This document shows positions 11,917 through 23,454 of a DNA stretch of 64,000 bases, in pieces (position 1 is the first letter of the stretch; every line of letters begins with the position of its first letter). Under the pieces are notes generated by a model. That model ran no database searches and was not told the origin of the DNA. It saw only the letters and a program-made list of their open reading frames with translations. The stretch covers positions 186,001-250,000 of the forward strand of contig JAOVFP010000009.1 of assembly GCA_025738555.1 (NCBI GenBank), given 5' to 3'. A program made the position numbers and the translations under genes. The DNA is from Cyathus striatus. Lineage: Eukaryota; Basidiomycota; Agaricomycetes; Agaricales; Nidulariaceae.

Positions 11917-12692
11917 GGGGAAGTCAAACCTAGGTGTTTCGTGGCGCCAAGGAAATAATGGTAGCGTGTGAACTTCATTTCGTATCGTCCTAGGTTTGAC
12001 AACCCCGATACAAACGAAGGCAATGATACTTGGTTAGGTCGGGGAATGAACTGAGTCCGAAATTCGAATGCACAACGTTCCGCGATTATAGATTATAGCT
12101 AATTGCAAATTGATATAGCATTCTGGTTTACACACACACTGTGCTGAGTTGCTCGGCTTATCCGTCCGGGCCTAGGGACCTGATGGCGGCTGGAGTGGTG
12201 GAGCTGGAGACGTGCCAGCAGCCTCGATATGGAGCTCGGCAGTACTTACCAGCCGATCAATTCAGCTATGTGTGCGTGTCAATCCGAGTGCTACATCAAT
12301 TTGCGATTAGCTGTAATCATTAAATATAGATATTGTTTTCTGCAGCTTCCACAACGATTACTTTAACTATGCCTCACAATTACATATCAGAACGATAGCA
12401 ATATGAAAGGGTGGCACTATTATAAGCTTTCATTGTATATACTATAGCTGAAGACTGTATGTTAGAACGATTACATTTACAAGGTAAAATAGTATAACTA
12501 TCAGGGTCGGTGAGTAATGTGGAACGCACACTGCACAGTGACGGGAAAATTCAAATTCCGAATTGCCGACCGAGTGTTTACTTGGATCTCACAACGATGA
12601 AAGAATTAAGCCCTTCAGCTGTACCCGTGGGAAGTTACTCATTTCACCGTTTGATTGTATCGTATTTTTGTATCGCCAGGTTTGACTTCCCC
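11917..12692. mobile_element. MITE-like element flanked by TA, inside the tandem array
   Basis: The left end GGGGAAGTCAAACCTAGG and the right end CCAGGTTTGACTTCCCC are inverted copies, each bordered by TA (11915-11916 and 12693-12694). A TA duplication suggests a Tc1/mariner-type non-autonomous element. The interior has a second, imperfect inverted pair (12090-12118 with 12290-12320) and another copy of CTAGGTTTGAC at about 11990. No transposase frame is present. Confidence 0.6.
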
Positions 12693-14446
12693 TAATGAAG
12701 TGGTGAAGGTCTAAGCGGAACCGCACATCTTAAATGTCTTTCTCAATTTCGGTATAACACACCAAATGGAGGTGTACTGAAAAAAGGAAGGCGAAATTTC
12801 TGCGTCAAACAGCCAAACAGCATCGTAAGGTAGGCATATCTACTAAGGCCAACTACAGATCCTGAAGGTCGTTGACACTCTTGATATAACACACCAAATG
12901 GAGGCAAACCGAAAGAAAAGCGAATCTTCTGTGTTAATCAGCCACATTGCATTCCAAAATTAGCCCGCTCGGAATAAGGAGTGCAGGGAGGTGTGTCTGA
13001 AGTCCTGAAGGTCGAGATCTCAGCCGGGAGATGACACACCAAATGGAGGTAAACTGATGCAAGAAAATTACTTCTGCGTAAACCAGCCAGATTGCATTAT
13101 AAAATTAGCTTGATTGGAATAAGGAGGGAGGGAGTTGGAGGGAGGAGTGTCTGGAAGTGGGTGTGGGTCCTGAAGGTCGATCTCAGCCAGGAGATGACAC
13201 ACCAAATGGAGGTAAACCAACACAAGGAAGATGGAACTTCTGCGTAAACCAGCTGGACTGCATTATAAAACTAGCTTGATTGGAATAAGGAGGGGAGGTG
13301 TGTCTGGGTGGGTGTGGGTCAATCTCAGCCGGGAGATGACACATCAAATGGAGGTAAACCGACGAAAGAAAGGTGGAACTTCTGGGTCAATCAGCTAGAC
13401 TGGAATGAGGGGGGGAGGGAGGTGTGTCCGAGAGTGGTTGCATGCCCTAAAGGTTGTTCTCAGTCTCGATATAACACATCAAACGGAAGTGTATTGGAAA
13501 AATAAGGGTGAAACTTCCCCATCAACCAGTAAATAGCACCGTAATTTGTGAAAGACAGGTTGGAGGGAGCCGTACCAAAGGTCAATTACACATCCTGAAG
13601 GACATTCTCAATCTCGAGTTAATACACCAAATGGAGGTAAACCGAAGGAAAGCAGATTTTCTGTGTCTTGCATTCTAAAAATAACCCGGTTGAAATAAAG
13701 AGGAGGAGGGTGTATCTGGAAGGGCTGTGCGTCCTGAACGTCGTCGTCAGTGTCGAGTTAACACACCGAATGGAGATGTACTGAAAATAGAAAGGCGAAA
13801 TTTCTGCACCAACCAGCCAAATAGCATCGTAATTTGTAAAATACTGATTGAAGAATCGTGCCAAAGGTCCATTGCACACTATTGCACATCGTGAAGGCCA
13901 TTCTCAGTCTGGAGATAACACAACAAAAGAAGGTAAACCAAAGAAAAAAGCGAAACTCCTGCACCAGCAAAAAGGCATCGTAATTTGTGAAGACTGAATG
14001 GAGGGAGCCGTCCGTACCTATGGCCAATTACGCATCCATTCGTTCTCAGTCCCAAGATAACACACCAAATGGAGGTAACCTGAAAGAAAGCGAATCATCT
14101 GCGTCAACCAGCCAGATCGCACTACAAAACTAGCCTGATTGGAATATGAAGGGAAGGAAGATGGCACATCTAAGAGCAACGGCATATCCTAAATATTTTT
14201 CCCAGTCTCAATATGGCACACTAAATGGAGGTGGACTGAAGTAATATAAGTTTCCTTGGTGCAACTGGTCCCCCCGCGCTGATCATGCTCAGTGTGCAAA
14301 CACAAAAACCGTCGACTCTCTCCATGGACAATCGTCAAGTGAACCAACACGTACGTTGACACCAATTCGTGCTGGGCTGATATAGCCTAGTGCTAATGTA
14401 ACATTCCTATTAGTGCGTTGAAGGGATTGATATCGCAACCTCAGAC

Positions 14447-15214
14447 ATGCGTATCGAAGCCCCCGAATCTTCTGTTGGGGTGACTGGCAGTCCTGTGGCA
14501 AACAACAATGTCACGAGAGTCGAGAGCCACGAGTGTGCCAGGCCTGAAATGCAGCACTCGCTTTCTAACATCGTCCTTGAGAACATGAACGGAGAGCCCA
14601 TGATCGCCGATAGTCGTGAGCCAATATTGATTATAGCTTTCCAGGACATTCATGACCAACAATACTCTGACTCAGAGAATATCCGACTCGATGGTCCTAG
14701 TATTCAAGACAACACAAGTGGTTTGACAGACACCCAAGTTGCACCTGCAGTCCCTAATGAAGGGCCACAACCGGCCAGAAGTATGTTGCAGCATTCTGAG
14801 AGCCACCAAGTCCCAGCTACCACCGGAGAACAAATCAGAAGCCGTTTAAGGTCAATTGCCATTGAAGCTGGAGATGCAGCCATCAACGACGAAAGCGAAA
14901 TAACTGTTACGAAAGTTGAAGCTGGTGAAGCTAGCGATAATCACGTCCTCTCAACTTCGATGACTATGAATCAGTTGTTAGTTCTGATAACAACTTACAA
15001 TGCCCTCAAGCTTGCGATAGTTTTTTCCAGTTTTCTAGCAACATTCCAGCCTTTGGCCAAAGAAAAAAGCCCAGCTGCTGGCTGGGTAACGGCGGGAATC
15101 GGTATCTGCGCAGCCTCCATGTCTTTCGTTCTGCTTTTCATGGAATGGCACAATGAATGGCTTGCTTTGAATGCATCACAGCAACGGAAAGATCAAGCAG
15201 ATCATTTGGTATAG
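14447..15214 (+). CDS. hypothetical membrane protein, 255 residues, single exon
   Basis: One uninterrupted frame starting MRIEAPESSVGVTGSP and ending with TAG. The first 165 residues are hydrophilic and low in structure, rich in Ser, Glu, Asn and Gln. The last 80 hold two hydrophobic segments, about residues 175-200 (LLVLITTYNALKLAIVFSSF) and 212-233 (AGWVTAGIGICAASMSFVLL). A short polar tail (HNEWLALNASQQRKDQ) follows. This suggests a two-pass membrane anchor with a long soluble N-terminal region. No domain is recognised. The frame lies just beyond the tandem array and is much longer than expected by chance, with ordinary codon use. An upstream in-frame exon cannot be excluded. Confidence 0.6.
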   Translation: MRIEAPESSVGVTGSPVANNNVTRVESHECARPEMQHSLSNIVLENMNGEPMIADSREPILIIAFQDIHDQQYSDSENIRLDGPSIQDNTSGLTDTQVAPAVPNEGPQPARSMLQHSESHQVPATTGEQIRSRLRSIAIEAGDAAINDESEITVTKVEAGEASDNHVLSTSMTMNQLLVLITTYNALKLAIVFSSFLATFQPLAKEKSPAAGWVTAGIGICAASMSFVLLFMEWHNEWLALNASQQRKDQADHLV

Positions 15215-16303
15215 AGGCTCTAATGAGTCTGGGGTTGAGATAGATAGTAAGAAGTGCTAGAACACGTACTTACATGTAAAGCTGAAGCGTTAAAATTTGA
15301 AATTTAAGCGCTAGGCGTTTGAACGCCCATGCACATGGTTTAAATCACACAACCCTCCGAGGTCGAAAAGACCTGAAGCCCCTCTAGGTCACTAACAGTA
15401 AGAGTCCGGTTGCTGATCTGAGTGTGAGACTCTGAGCACTCTACATAACAGCAACATAACTATGAGTGCACCACCATGAGATCTGGTCCTCCGGAGATAT
15501 GTATGTCGCTACAAACAAAGACATACACTGCGTTTCAGCGGCCGCCGGCATCTACTTAATATCTATTTAGTATTGCGAGTCTAACGTTCCTCGACCTTTT
15601 CAGCGCCATCAACAGTCGTCAAACGTCAAGCTCAAAATTTCAAGTTTTAATCCTATAACTATCACATCGAACGGGCGAATGAACAGTTACATATCTATGT
15701 AAAGTACGGCCCCGAGATGAGGCCTATGGGACTGTGCATGTCATCCTTGCTTCTATACGATTATCTCTTGTTTGAATTCCGTGGCTGGCGGGAAAAGGGA
15801 ATATCTCAGGCTCGCCAAATATCGCTAACTGCACATCATTGAATCGTACAGTGTCCTTGAAATCAAGTATATCGCGCAGAAAGATCGGCAGGGGGAACAG
15901 AGAGTGGAGATTAAATAAGTGAGTGGTTTTGTTTTGGTTCTCCATTATTGCGGCTGTAGGTACGGATGTATGTTATGATACGGTTCACGTGGGGAATTTG
16001 GATGTTGCCATTGCTGCTTCAAGAATTCAAGAATGCATACATCTCAAGCCTCGGATTCACTTATGTGAATGTCTTCTGTCGAGACTTGAGCCAGAGACTA
16101 CATCTATTACTATATCCGGAAGTACATACACATCACTCAATACACAAAAAAAAAGCTACAAAACGTAAAAAGGTCGTAACGTAATCATAACAGGGAGTCG
16201 TAAGTCATAACATGGTCGTATCGGAAACATGGTAAAAGGACAGAAAACAAAACAGAAGAGCAACAGAATGAATGAAGAAATGAAATCACCGAACCTAAAA
16301 AGC
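15215..16303. other. intergenic, no gene recognised
   Basis: Short open frames only (for example 15724-15945 minus, 15923-16168 plus), none with a domain or a conserved partner. The composition is even and I see no repeat or TIR. Confidence 0.5.
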
Positions 16304-18557
16304 TCACCGAGGCACAGATCTCTGCGGCATCTCAACATCCGGAGCAGCACCAGCACCAGAAGCTTTAACTCTCACCTCACGCCAAAACTCCTCCCACCTC
16401 GGAGCTCTATCCGCCTTCAGCGGTTGTCCCTGCTCCAAATCCACATCGTCCTCCTCTTCATCAATGGTCTGAACAGCAGGCGCGCTGGGGGATGTATGCG
16501 TCCTTGGAAGACCCTCCAGTCTCTTTTGTACGTGAGCAGGGGTAGTATCAGGGAGCAGAGGAGAAGAGGTGTGCTTGAATTCAGGAAGAGCAGACGACGC
16601 GTCGGAGTTAGATGTTCGCTTAGCACTAGGTACACGCTTAACGCCGGGTGCAGGCAGAGGCCATGGTGGAGGCTGAGGTTGTGGAATCCCGAATACCTCT
16701 CTCTGCGCACTGACAATCCTCTCCACAGCCCTTATCAGTGATGGAGTAGCTGGTACAGGAACAGAACCAGGTATAGGAGGAACGACCATTTCCTGCGCTG
16801 TCAGTGGACCGGTAGAGACAGAGTTGTGCTGGAAAAACGCGGGAGGCGGAGGGGACACCCGAGGCGGATATCCCTCTTCCCAATCCGAATAATCCTCATC
16901 CTCGAGCACATACTTCCTCGTAGCCTTCAGTTTCTCCAAATCCTTATCATAGTCGATATCCAACACCGGAAGTGTAGCAACATCCACTTCTGAAGTAGAT
17001 CCCCGTGGATCACGCTTCTCCAGAGAACCTGAACCTGAGCGTTTGCTACCACCATCACCAACCAGCGTCTTCTCGCTCTGCGATGAAGCGTATGAATAGG
17101 ATCCAAGATTTTGAATGACGAATGGCCGAGGTCGAGCATCCACCCTCTTCAGCCCATCTTTCTTCTTCTCCTCGTCATCGTCGTCAGATGAGTCTGAAAA
17201 CTCGCCAAACTTCACTAGTCTGCGTTTTCCTCTGGCACCATCCGTAAAGCACTTAAGCTTCCTATCTTTCTTTTGCGTGCGGGACTTCTTCAGAAACCCA
17301 AAAGGCTGGGGGATAGGTGTGTCCAGCGGTTCTACTGCAGCGACAGAGGAATGTGATTTTGTAAGCTTAGTGTCTGAGCGAGTGAGAGGAGAAAGAGTGA
17401 GAGGATGTTTCATATCGCTGTCGGAAGGGAACAATATGTCGTCCTTAAGACCCGGAAGTGGCTGAGAAGTAGAGAACCATCGGTCCCAAAACGATGGAGC
17501 AGGTTTAAATACCCCTGCCCTATCAGGATTATGCGGGAGTGAAGAAGTATATGAAGCCAGACATGCGTCCCATTTCTAGTCACCTCATGTCAGCATCAGC
17601 TCACCAAGAAATTAAGTCTATACAAACCTGATCAGGACACTCCCCCACCCACCGCCGCAACGCCCAGTCGCTCAACATACCAATGACAAACAGGATCCCC
17701 CAGGCAGCGCTGAGACCTCGCTCTTTTCCCGTTCCCCAGTCCGCGCCGTCACTAACCCAGAACCTCTCCCAGGCATTCGCCCAACCTTCAACAGTAGGTC
17801 TAGAGAGCAAGGCAATAGAGACCACCACGCCGAATGCTCCTGAAGCTGAAGTGGATAGACGCAGAAATGCATGTTGGAATCTTGGAGCGAGTCTAGGGAT
17901 TGAAAAGGCGACTGTGAGGAGGAGAAATAGAGGTGCCAGGATTGAGGTTAGAACAATGCGTGTTGAGAGGGCGGGGTGTAGTAGGATTGAGAGGGACAAT
18001 GAAAGGAGTGTGCTAAGAGGAGTCTGATTAAGCATAGGGAGGAATAGCAGAATGCAAGACTTACCCGCCGGATATTGATGCGAAGACAAGAGTGACATAG
18101 CGGTATCGTCCTGCTAAGGGGGTGGTAACCATACACGAGAGCAACCATACGGCAAGGAAAGATTTTCTCTCTAGCGGAGAAGAAGACGTAGTGGCTGGTA
18201 TCAAGAGAGAGAGAAATGTCGACAGGTGGGCTGAAATCATTCGTTCAGTAAATAATATACCTTCGCATCATTCAAATACCAACCTCCAAAACACCACCCC
18301 AAAGCCAAACCTCCAACACCCCCTTCGAGCCTCCACTCCCTCCACCACCTATCCCTCTTCTTCCCACCATACTCATAGCTCCCTGGCACCACAACGCTCT
18401 CATATCCACTACCATTCTTCGGAAATACTCTTGTACGATCGAGGGTAAAAAATGTGCCCGCGAATGTAAGGAGTAGAGAGAGAAAGAGAAGAGGGAGGGC
18501 GTAGGCGAGAGTGTAAGGTGTTGTTGAAAGAGCTGTGAGCGTGCTTTGGGAAGGCAT
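16304..18557 (-). CDS. multi-pass membrane protein, DUF4203/TMEM198-like, with long disordered tail
   Basis: Starts MPSQSTLTALSTTPYTLAYA. At least four exons can be joined on the minus strand. The hydrophobic part has about seven segments, including LLFLSLLLTFAGTFFTLDRT, GGLALGWCFG, LSTFLSLLIP, TLVFASISGG, LSLSLSILLHP, VLTSILAPLFLLL and GAFGVVVSIALL. A Trp-rich loop (GWANAWERFWVSDGADWG) precedes the last segment. This pattern matches what I know as DUF4203-type membrane proteins of basidiomycetes. After ECPDQ and an intron, the tail begins KWDACLASYTSS. It then becomes acidic, Ser- and Pro-rich (SDSSDDDDEEKKKDG; QPQPPPWPLPAPG) and is about 420 residues long. It ends RSVPR. The role is unknown. 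No break in the frame was found. Confidence 0.72.
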
Positions 18558-19049
18558 GACGTATGAAGATAACGAATGAAAGATGGGGATCTGTAGAAAG
18601 AAATAAGAGGTTTCACAAGGGTTTTACAATTTTTAGTACATGAGGAAATGTGAGGAGGAAGGAGGAACGGAAAAGGGGGAGGGGGAGGATTGGGAGGAGA
18701 GAGAAGGTGGGATCTTGGTGGTTGCTTGGTGGGATCGCTGGGATGAGATTCGGCTTATCTCCCGTTTGTTTGCCTTTGGCTTTACATTCAAACACTTTGC
18801 GGAGAAGCTCAAGTGCAATTCAAGTGTCTCACGAGTCACCGGCAGTCCTAGACTCCAGACTCCAGCCCCGACGTTCAATGTTCAACGTTTAGCTTCAGCA
18901 CTCTGCCCACGGCCCTACATTCTTTATTACGGCTATTGGCTATTGATTCATGTTTACGTGCTTCCACCCCACTTCAAGTGCCTGGCTTTTAATGGTTAAA
19001 CGCAAGTTACTTAAACGTTAGCGCGAACGTACGTTAGTAACAGTTCGAC

Positions 19050-20194
19050 CAGGCTCCTAAAACCATCCCCTCGCCTCGCTCGAATGGCCTACGTGCGATA
19101 AGATTACAAATACGGACAAACATCAAGCACATCTAAGAGGCCAAACTCGCGAGGGAGGGGCTGGCTTTTTTCGTCTCGGCGTTCTCGGTAATGTGACAGA
19201 ACCTTGCTCCCTGGGTCGCGAGATATGGCATCGCTTACAGAAATTACTAACTTCACACGCAATAAATGCGATCCCACGCTAACTTCACATTCTCTACTTC
19301 ATATTCTCTACGGGTATGTACCGTGGTCCAGAAGTGCCGCCGTACAGTTTATGGCTGCTCACTAGTCACTTTTTCTTTATCTTATTTGTTGTATCATGGA
19401 AGTTAGGTGCTCCAAATGAAAATATTAATTTAATTGTCGTTTATTTCCAAGATTTAAAATGCTATAGCTGAAAGAAATTGGAAGCTTTGAAACTTAATTC
19501 AGTAAATGTCGGCTCCAAGTTTCAGCTTGTATTAGTTGTACTGCATTATAATGTCAGGAGCCCTAATAATATATTTCTGTGTACACAGTATCATTATTAA
19601 TGTACGACAAGAGTACCAAGTTGTTCAATACTCTAAAGGACAGCCTGTACCTTACAATGCATTGTAGTCTCATTGTAATTTCTTCGATAGTATCTTATAA
19701 TTATCTTTACTGAGAGAGTAAAGGCTTAATGCCTTCAAAGGTAAATTGGACTTTCGTAGTTGTATTGCATTTGCCTGTGGTACATAAATAACTTGTAAGA
19801 GATGCAATAATTTTATTGTATGTGTGCTAGCCTACAGGAACACCTGGCTTATGCAGTACATGTCAGAGACACAGAGACCACTACTAACATACTTGGAAGT
19901 TAGGGTGTGTCGAAGTTAAAGGACTAACTTGAAGTCTTGAACACCGCGCAACTTGAAGGTGAACCTGCGTGAGACACATTTATTGCGTGTGAAGTTAGTA
20001 ATTTCTGTAAGCGATGCCATATCTCGCGACCCAGGGAGCAAGGTTCTGTCACATTACCGAGAACGCCGAGACGAAAAAAGCCAGCCCTCCCTCGCGAGTT
20101 TGGCCTCTTAGATGTGCTTGATGTTTGTCCGTATTTGTAATCTTATCGCACGTAGGCCATTCGAGCGAGGCGAGGGGATGGTTTTAGGAGCCTG
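19050..20194. mobile_element. Mutator-like non-autonomous element, 1145 bp, about 219-bp TIRs
   Basis: The left arm 19050-19268 and the right arm 19977-20194 are almost perfect inverted copies. The only difference seen is one G in a run (GGGAGGGG against GGGAGGG). The element starts CAGGCTCCTAAAACC and ends with the complement. Perfect 9-bp direct repeats CAGTTCGAC flank it (19041-19049 and 20195-20203). Long TIRs with a 9-bp duplication are typical of Mutator-like elements. The central 700 bp is AT-rich and has no transposase, so movement would need an autonomous copy elsewhere. The near-identity of the arms points to recent activity or to gene conversion. Confidence 0.8.
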
Positions 20195-20539
20195 CAGTTC
20201 GACGAGCAAAACCAGTTTCCAAAGTGGTAAAACCAAGCAAACGGTGGCACATCGGAGCAAACAATATATCTCTCAACAACTATATTTCGCAAATATTTCT
20301 TACAGAGACTGTACAATATTGCAATCGATTGCTTGGTTCCGGCAATACTTAGGGGCTAGATGACAACGCTCGCTGTTGAACTTCCCACCTGCAATGAAGA
20401 TGGGCAGACTATCGGAATCTCTGCCTCAGACTCTGGTACTACTATTGTTATATAGACGCCAATCAACCTGTGGTAAGTAACCTTGTATTCGGAGGCCGTC
20501 GTGTAACTGCCAGGCGAGCCGTCGCGAGAGGACTTGTCT

Positions 20540-20870
20540 ATTTTTACAAACTTCGCCGTTTAGCCCTATTATCTACACAGCAGCGCCCCACACTGGCCAA
20601 CCTTTCCTCGTACTTTGACAACGCGGATCAGGGTTGATGAATAGAGAATCACCTTCAGGCCCCGTTACTTATTGTCTACATGGCCCAGAAAGTTCAAGAA
20701 GTGAGCGCTTGCAAGTGAAAGCCCAATCACAATGTTATGTATTCAAGTTCCAGATGGGTACTATGTCACTACTATGTGGGTCCTTTCAAACGACAGCCTG
20801 GGCAATGAATATAGAAGACCAAGAGACAGTTCTAAGGCCCCTCCTTCGCACAACCCATTCCCTCTGAAGT
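20540..20870 (+). pseudogene. remnant of WVLSND-family gene, copy A
   Basis: This stretch matches the last exon of the minus-strand genes at 27077, 58890 and 63560. It has the CTACACAGCAGC and CAACCTTTCCTCGTA blocks, the codons for YCLHG, and finally those for GYYVTTMWVLSNDSLGN. YCLHG and GYYVTTMWVLSND lie in different frames, so at least one frameshift separates them. The membrane-spanning exon is not found upstream, where the Mutator-like element ends at 20194. This copy points the opposite way to copies B, C and D. Confidence 0.5.
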
Positions 20871-20888
20871 GAAGACAAATATTACTGA

Positions 20889-22270
20889 TCAAGGGAGGCG
20901 TAGTATCCAATACTTTACATTCTTCACCACTCTTTCACTTTGTGTTTCGTCTACAGTGCCAGCTCTTGACATAAGCTTCCACGTGCTAAGGCTATCGACG
21001 ACCCACGAAAAACGCTCCACCACTTGATCCATTGTTGGCCGTTTCTTTGGATCGTCCTGTGTCATATCAGTTATTAGATCGTCCAGAAACTCCACCCCTC
21101 TGAAGGCGGGCGTACGATGTTTTCCCTACGGCAGAAACATTCAGCCAGCAAGTATATGGATCACTTGTACATGTACAAACCTTTCGAAATCTAGTACGCA
21201 TGAACTCCCCCATACAATAAATATCCACAGCGAATGGATTGCAAAGTTCAGTAGAATCATTTTGAAACTCGGGAACAGATCGGGTTCCACCATAACCGGG
21301 ATATTGCAGGCGAGAACTTCCGGGTGGATGTCTAGATGTGAGCCCGAAATCTACGAAGTAATGTTTCACCATTTTTTGCATTCTATTCGAGACAACTTTA
21401 GGATCGCCCAGAAATTTTTAGTATAGTCCACTGGATGTGGAGGGACCCTGAATAGTCGGAAAGCATCGGACATGATATTATCTGATTTCACATCACTGCA
21501 TCGAAGTGAGATTTATTCGAATACGCTACAGTGTATAGTAATGGAAAGACTTACCAATGTGAGATATTATGCTGATGCATGAAATGCAGTCCCTGCAAGA
21601 AAGTCAGCGAGAAGTCACGTCAAAAGACTGTACGGATGTACCTCGAGAAGCTGTTGGATAAATTCTACTATTTCTCCAATAGACACGAAATCAGGCCGAT
21701 CGAAGTGTAGTAAAAACGGCATTAATAAAATAGCAATATTATCGTCCTCGGGTAGGCTTAGAATATCATAAACAAGCACGCAATGATTTCTAGGGTTGGA
21801 TGCAAGAGGCTCAGTCGAGAAAAGAGTTGCAAATGCTATTTCGGCAGGATGATGCTCGAGATAAACCCTCTTGAGAATAACTTGTAACCCGTCTACTTTT
21901 CGAGTAGCATCTATTAAAGAACCTTCCTATCCTTCCTTAATACAGTTCACAAATACAAAATCAACATGCTCACTGTTGGCGTTGAATAGTCTTCACAAGC
22001 GTACCTTCTTATACTTGGGTCTGTAATCCATGATGGAACCCACTCAGGATGTGATCGCGATCGTAAGACATATCCTGCCGCGTTCAACCATGGCTCATGG
22101 TTTCGCCAAAAGACTTCAGATCTGTCAAGTTCGATCCGTCTATCGTGGCTGTAGGGTTAGTGCGATGTATACGACAACTTTACCAGAAACTTACGTTCGT
22201 CAATGATTTTCTGGTATTGAGTGGGCTGTAGCTCTGCATTGTTGTTATGTATGGCATGTTTACCGGACAT
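20889..22270 (-). pseudogene. protein-kinase-like gene, copy 1 (probably inactivated)
   Basis: Same gene structure as the kinases at 23455-24762 and 57060-58466. Recognisable in order are FWRNHEPWL, LIDATRKVDGLQVILKRV (with the expected catalytic Lys), ASNPRNHC, MPFLL, LHFMHQH, an intron inside the HCD codon, DVKSDNIM, VDFGL and the C-terminal DDPKKRPTMDQVVERF. Near 21405-21412 the frame changes between the codons before and after the short loop preceding MQKMVKHYF, with a TGA soon after in the old frame. The first exon also fails to join in the frame needed for FWRNHEPW. Either the gene is decayed or there are two small sequence errors. The remaining protein would lack the second lobe. Confidence 0.6.
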
Positions 22271-23454
22271 GGCAAATGTTGGTCAAGGATGGCATGAACT
22301 GTAGTTTCTTGAGACTAGAATAGATCCGCATTGTTACTTTACTATACATGGACCCACATACTTATAGTAGCTCCGGCCGACTGTGTGTTTCGTATGCCCT
22401 TCCCTTGTCATAAGAACTCTGGATATCGGGGTACTAAGTACCTCCTGCGAGTCCCCGTCTATGATGTAAGTACGCCCGAAAACAACTATCGTTGTACTTA
22501 CTATGTACTTATATGAGAATCCGAATAACATGATTATTGGAGTTGGTAGAGAAACGCTTTCATCTTTATTCTCTTCTGTGTCGAGCATATATCTAGGGTA
22601 CTCCATTAAATACTTACCACGATCTAGCTCGAGTTTCAGGAGAATGGGGGTTGAATAGGGATCCCGGATATGTAGAACAACTGTAGAAAGAAATAACTTC
22701 AAATAAGAGGTATCAAAAGCACATGAGGCGGCGTAAGAGGAAGGAGGATTGGAAAAAGGTGAGAAGGGAGAATTGTGAAAAGACAAAAGGTTGAACGTTG
22801 AAATTAAATTGAAAAGTCATATACCCAAGTCAAACCCAAGTCATACTTACTACCTACCAAAAGAGATTCGGCCAAAGCCCAAGATCTTCTGGAAATGGAC
22901 TAAGTCATAAGGCTCACTGCTGAACAGAAGTACATGCAAAGGCTGGAGCAGATTTAAGTTGAAAATGGGGCAGACTGGCGGCAGGGACAGATGTATTATG
23001 GCCGATCTAAGTGTCTAGACTATTGGGTCAGTTGTCTTGTATCTTACAACTTTTTATAACTGAACAAGCTGTTAGACAAATAGTATCAATTGGTACCCCT
23101 GTTATACCCATTGAAAGGTTGACAAAGAGAAGTTAAGCCTACTGTAAGTTATTGTCTTCTTCGATTTGTTCGGAATAGAAAGCAAATCGGAAGTACCAGA
23201 GATAAAAGAATAAACCACGCGTATCGTGGAGCGTCTCGGAGACAATGTCGCAGCAGGACCACGTCTTCGACAAACAGAATGCTAGACTTAAGTTCTCCAA
23301 GGATCCTGTCAAGTTTATCGGTGTACGATTTATGGAAGGACAAGGACTGGATTAAAGAGTGGATACAATTACTTCGGGTTCTCGCCGAACGTAAATGTAC
23401 AGTGAAGCTTCAGATTCCTCGGCGCAGTAGGAGTAGATAGATTTGGAGCGTTCT
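22271..23454. other. intergenic between kinase copies 1 and 2
   Basis: No gene is well supported. Two minus-strand frames are noted. 22334-22786 has 150 codons without a domain. 23149-23343 has 64 codons, with a coiled-coil-like start and a hydrophobic helix (YAWFILLSLVLPICFLF), and could be a small membrane protein. The stretch 22680-22790 resembles 18590-18690 just upstream of the DUF4203-like gene (CTGTAGAAAGAAATAA and GAGGAAGGAGGA blocks), a small dispersed duplication. Confidence 0.35.

Larger units (their letters stand above)
10500..14270. repeat. diverged tandem array, unit about 140-160 bp
   Basis: A sentence-like core recurs about sixteen times: ACACACCAAATGGAGGTAAA, then GAAAGCGAAACTTCTGCGTC, AACCAGCC, GCATTATAAAATTAGCC, TGATTGGAATAAGGAGGGAG and CCTGAAGGTCGTTCTCAGTC. 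Starts of the ACACACCAAATGG core lie near 10930, 11078, 11215, 11439, 12756, 12889, 13034, 13196, 13337, 13475, 13622, 13760, 13917, 14058 and 14215. Units differ by many substitutions and indels, so the array is old. Two transposon-like insertions (11489-11850 and 11917-12692) interrupt it. Open frames here (for example 13619-13879 minus) are by-products of the repeat. No gene is seen. Confidence 0.8.

Noticed and set aside
13619..14027. Open frames on the minus strand in the tandem array
   Set aside because: They arise from the repeat unit and change from unit to unit.
16417..17465. Plus-strand and other-frame ORFs over the DUF4203-like tail
   Set aside because: They are antisense or shifted shadows of the long minus-strand frame, whose composition is typical of a disordered acidic tail.
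22334..22786. 150-codon minus-strand frame between kinases 1 and 2
   Set aside because: No recognisable domain or helix pattern, and no copy beside the other kinases.
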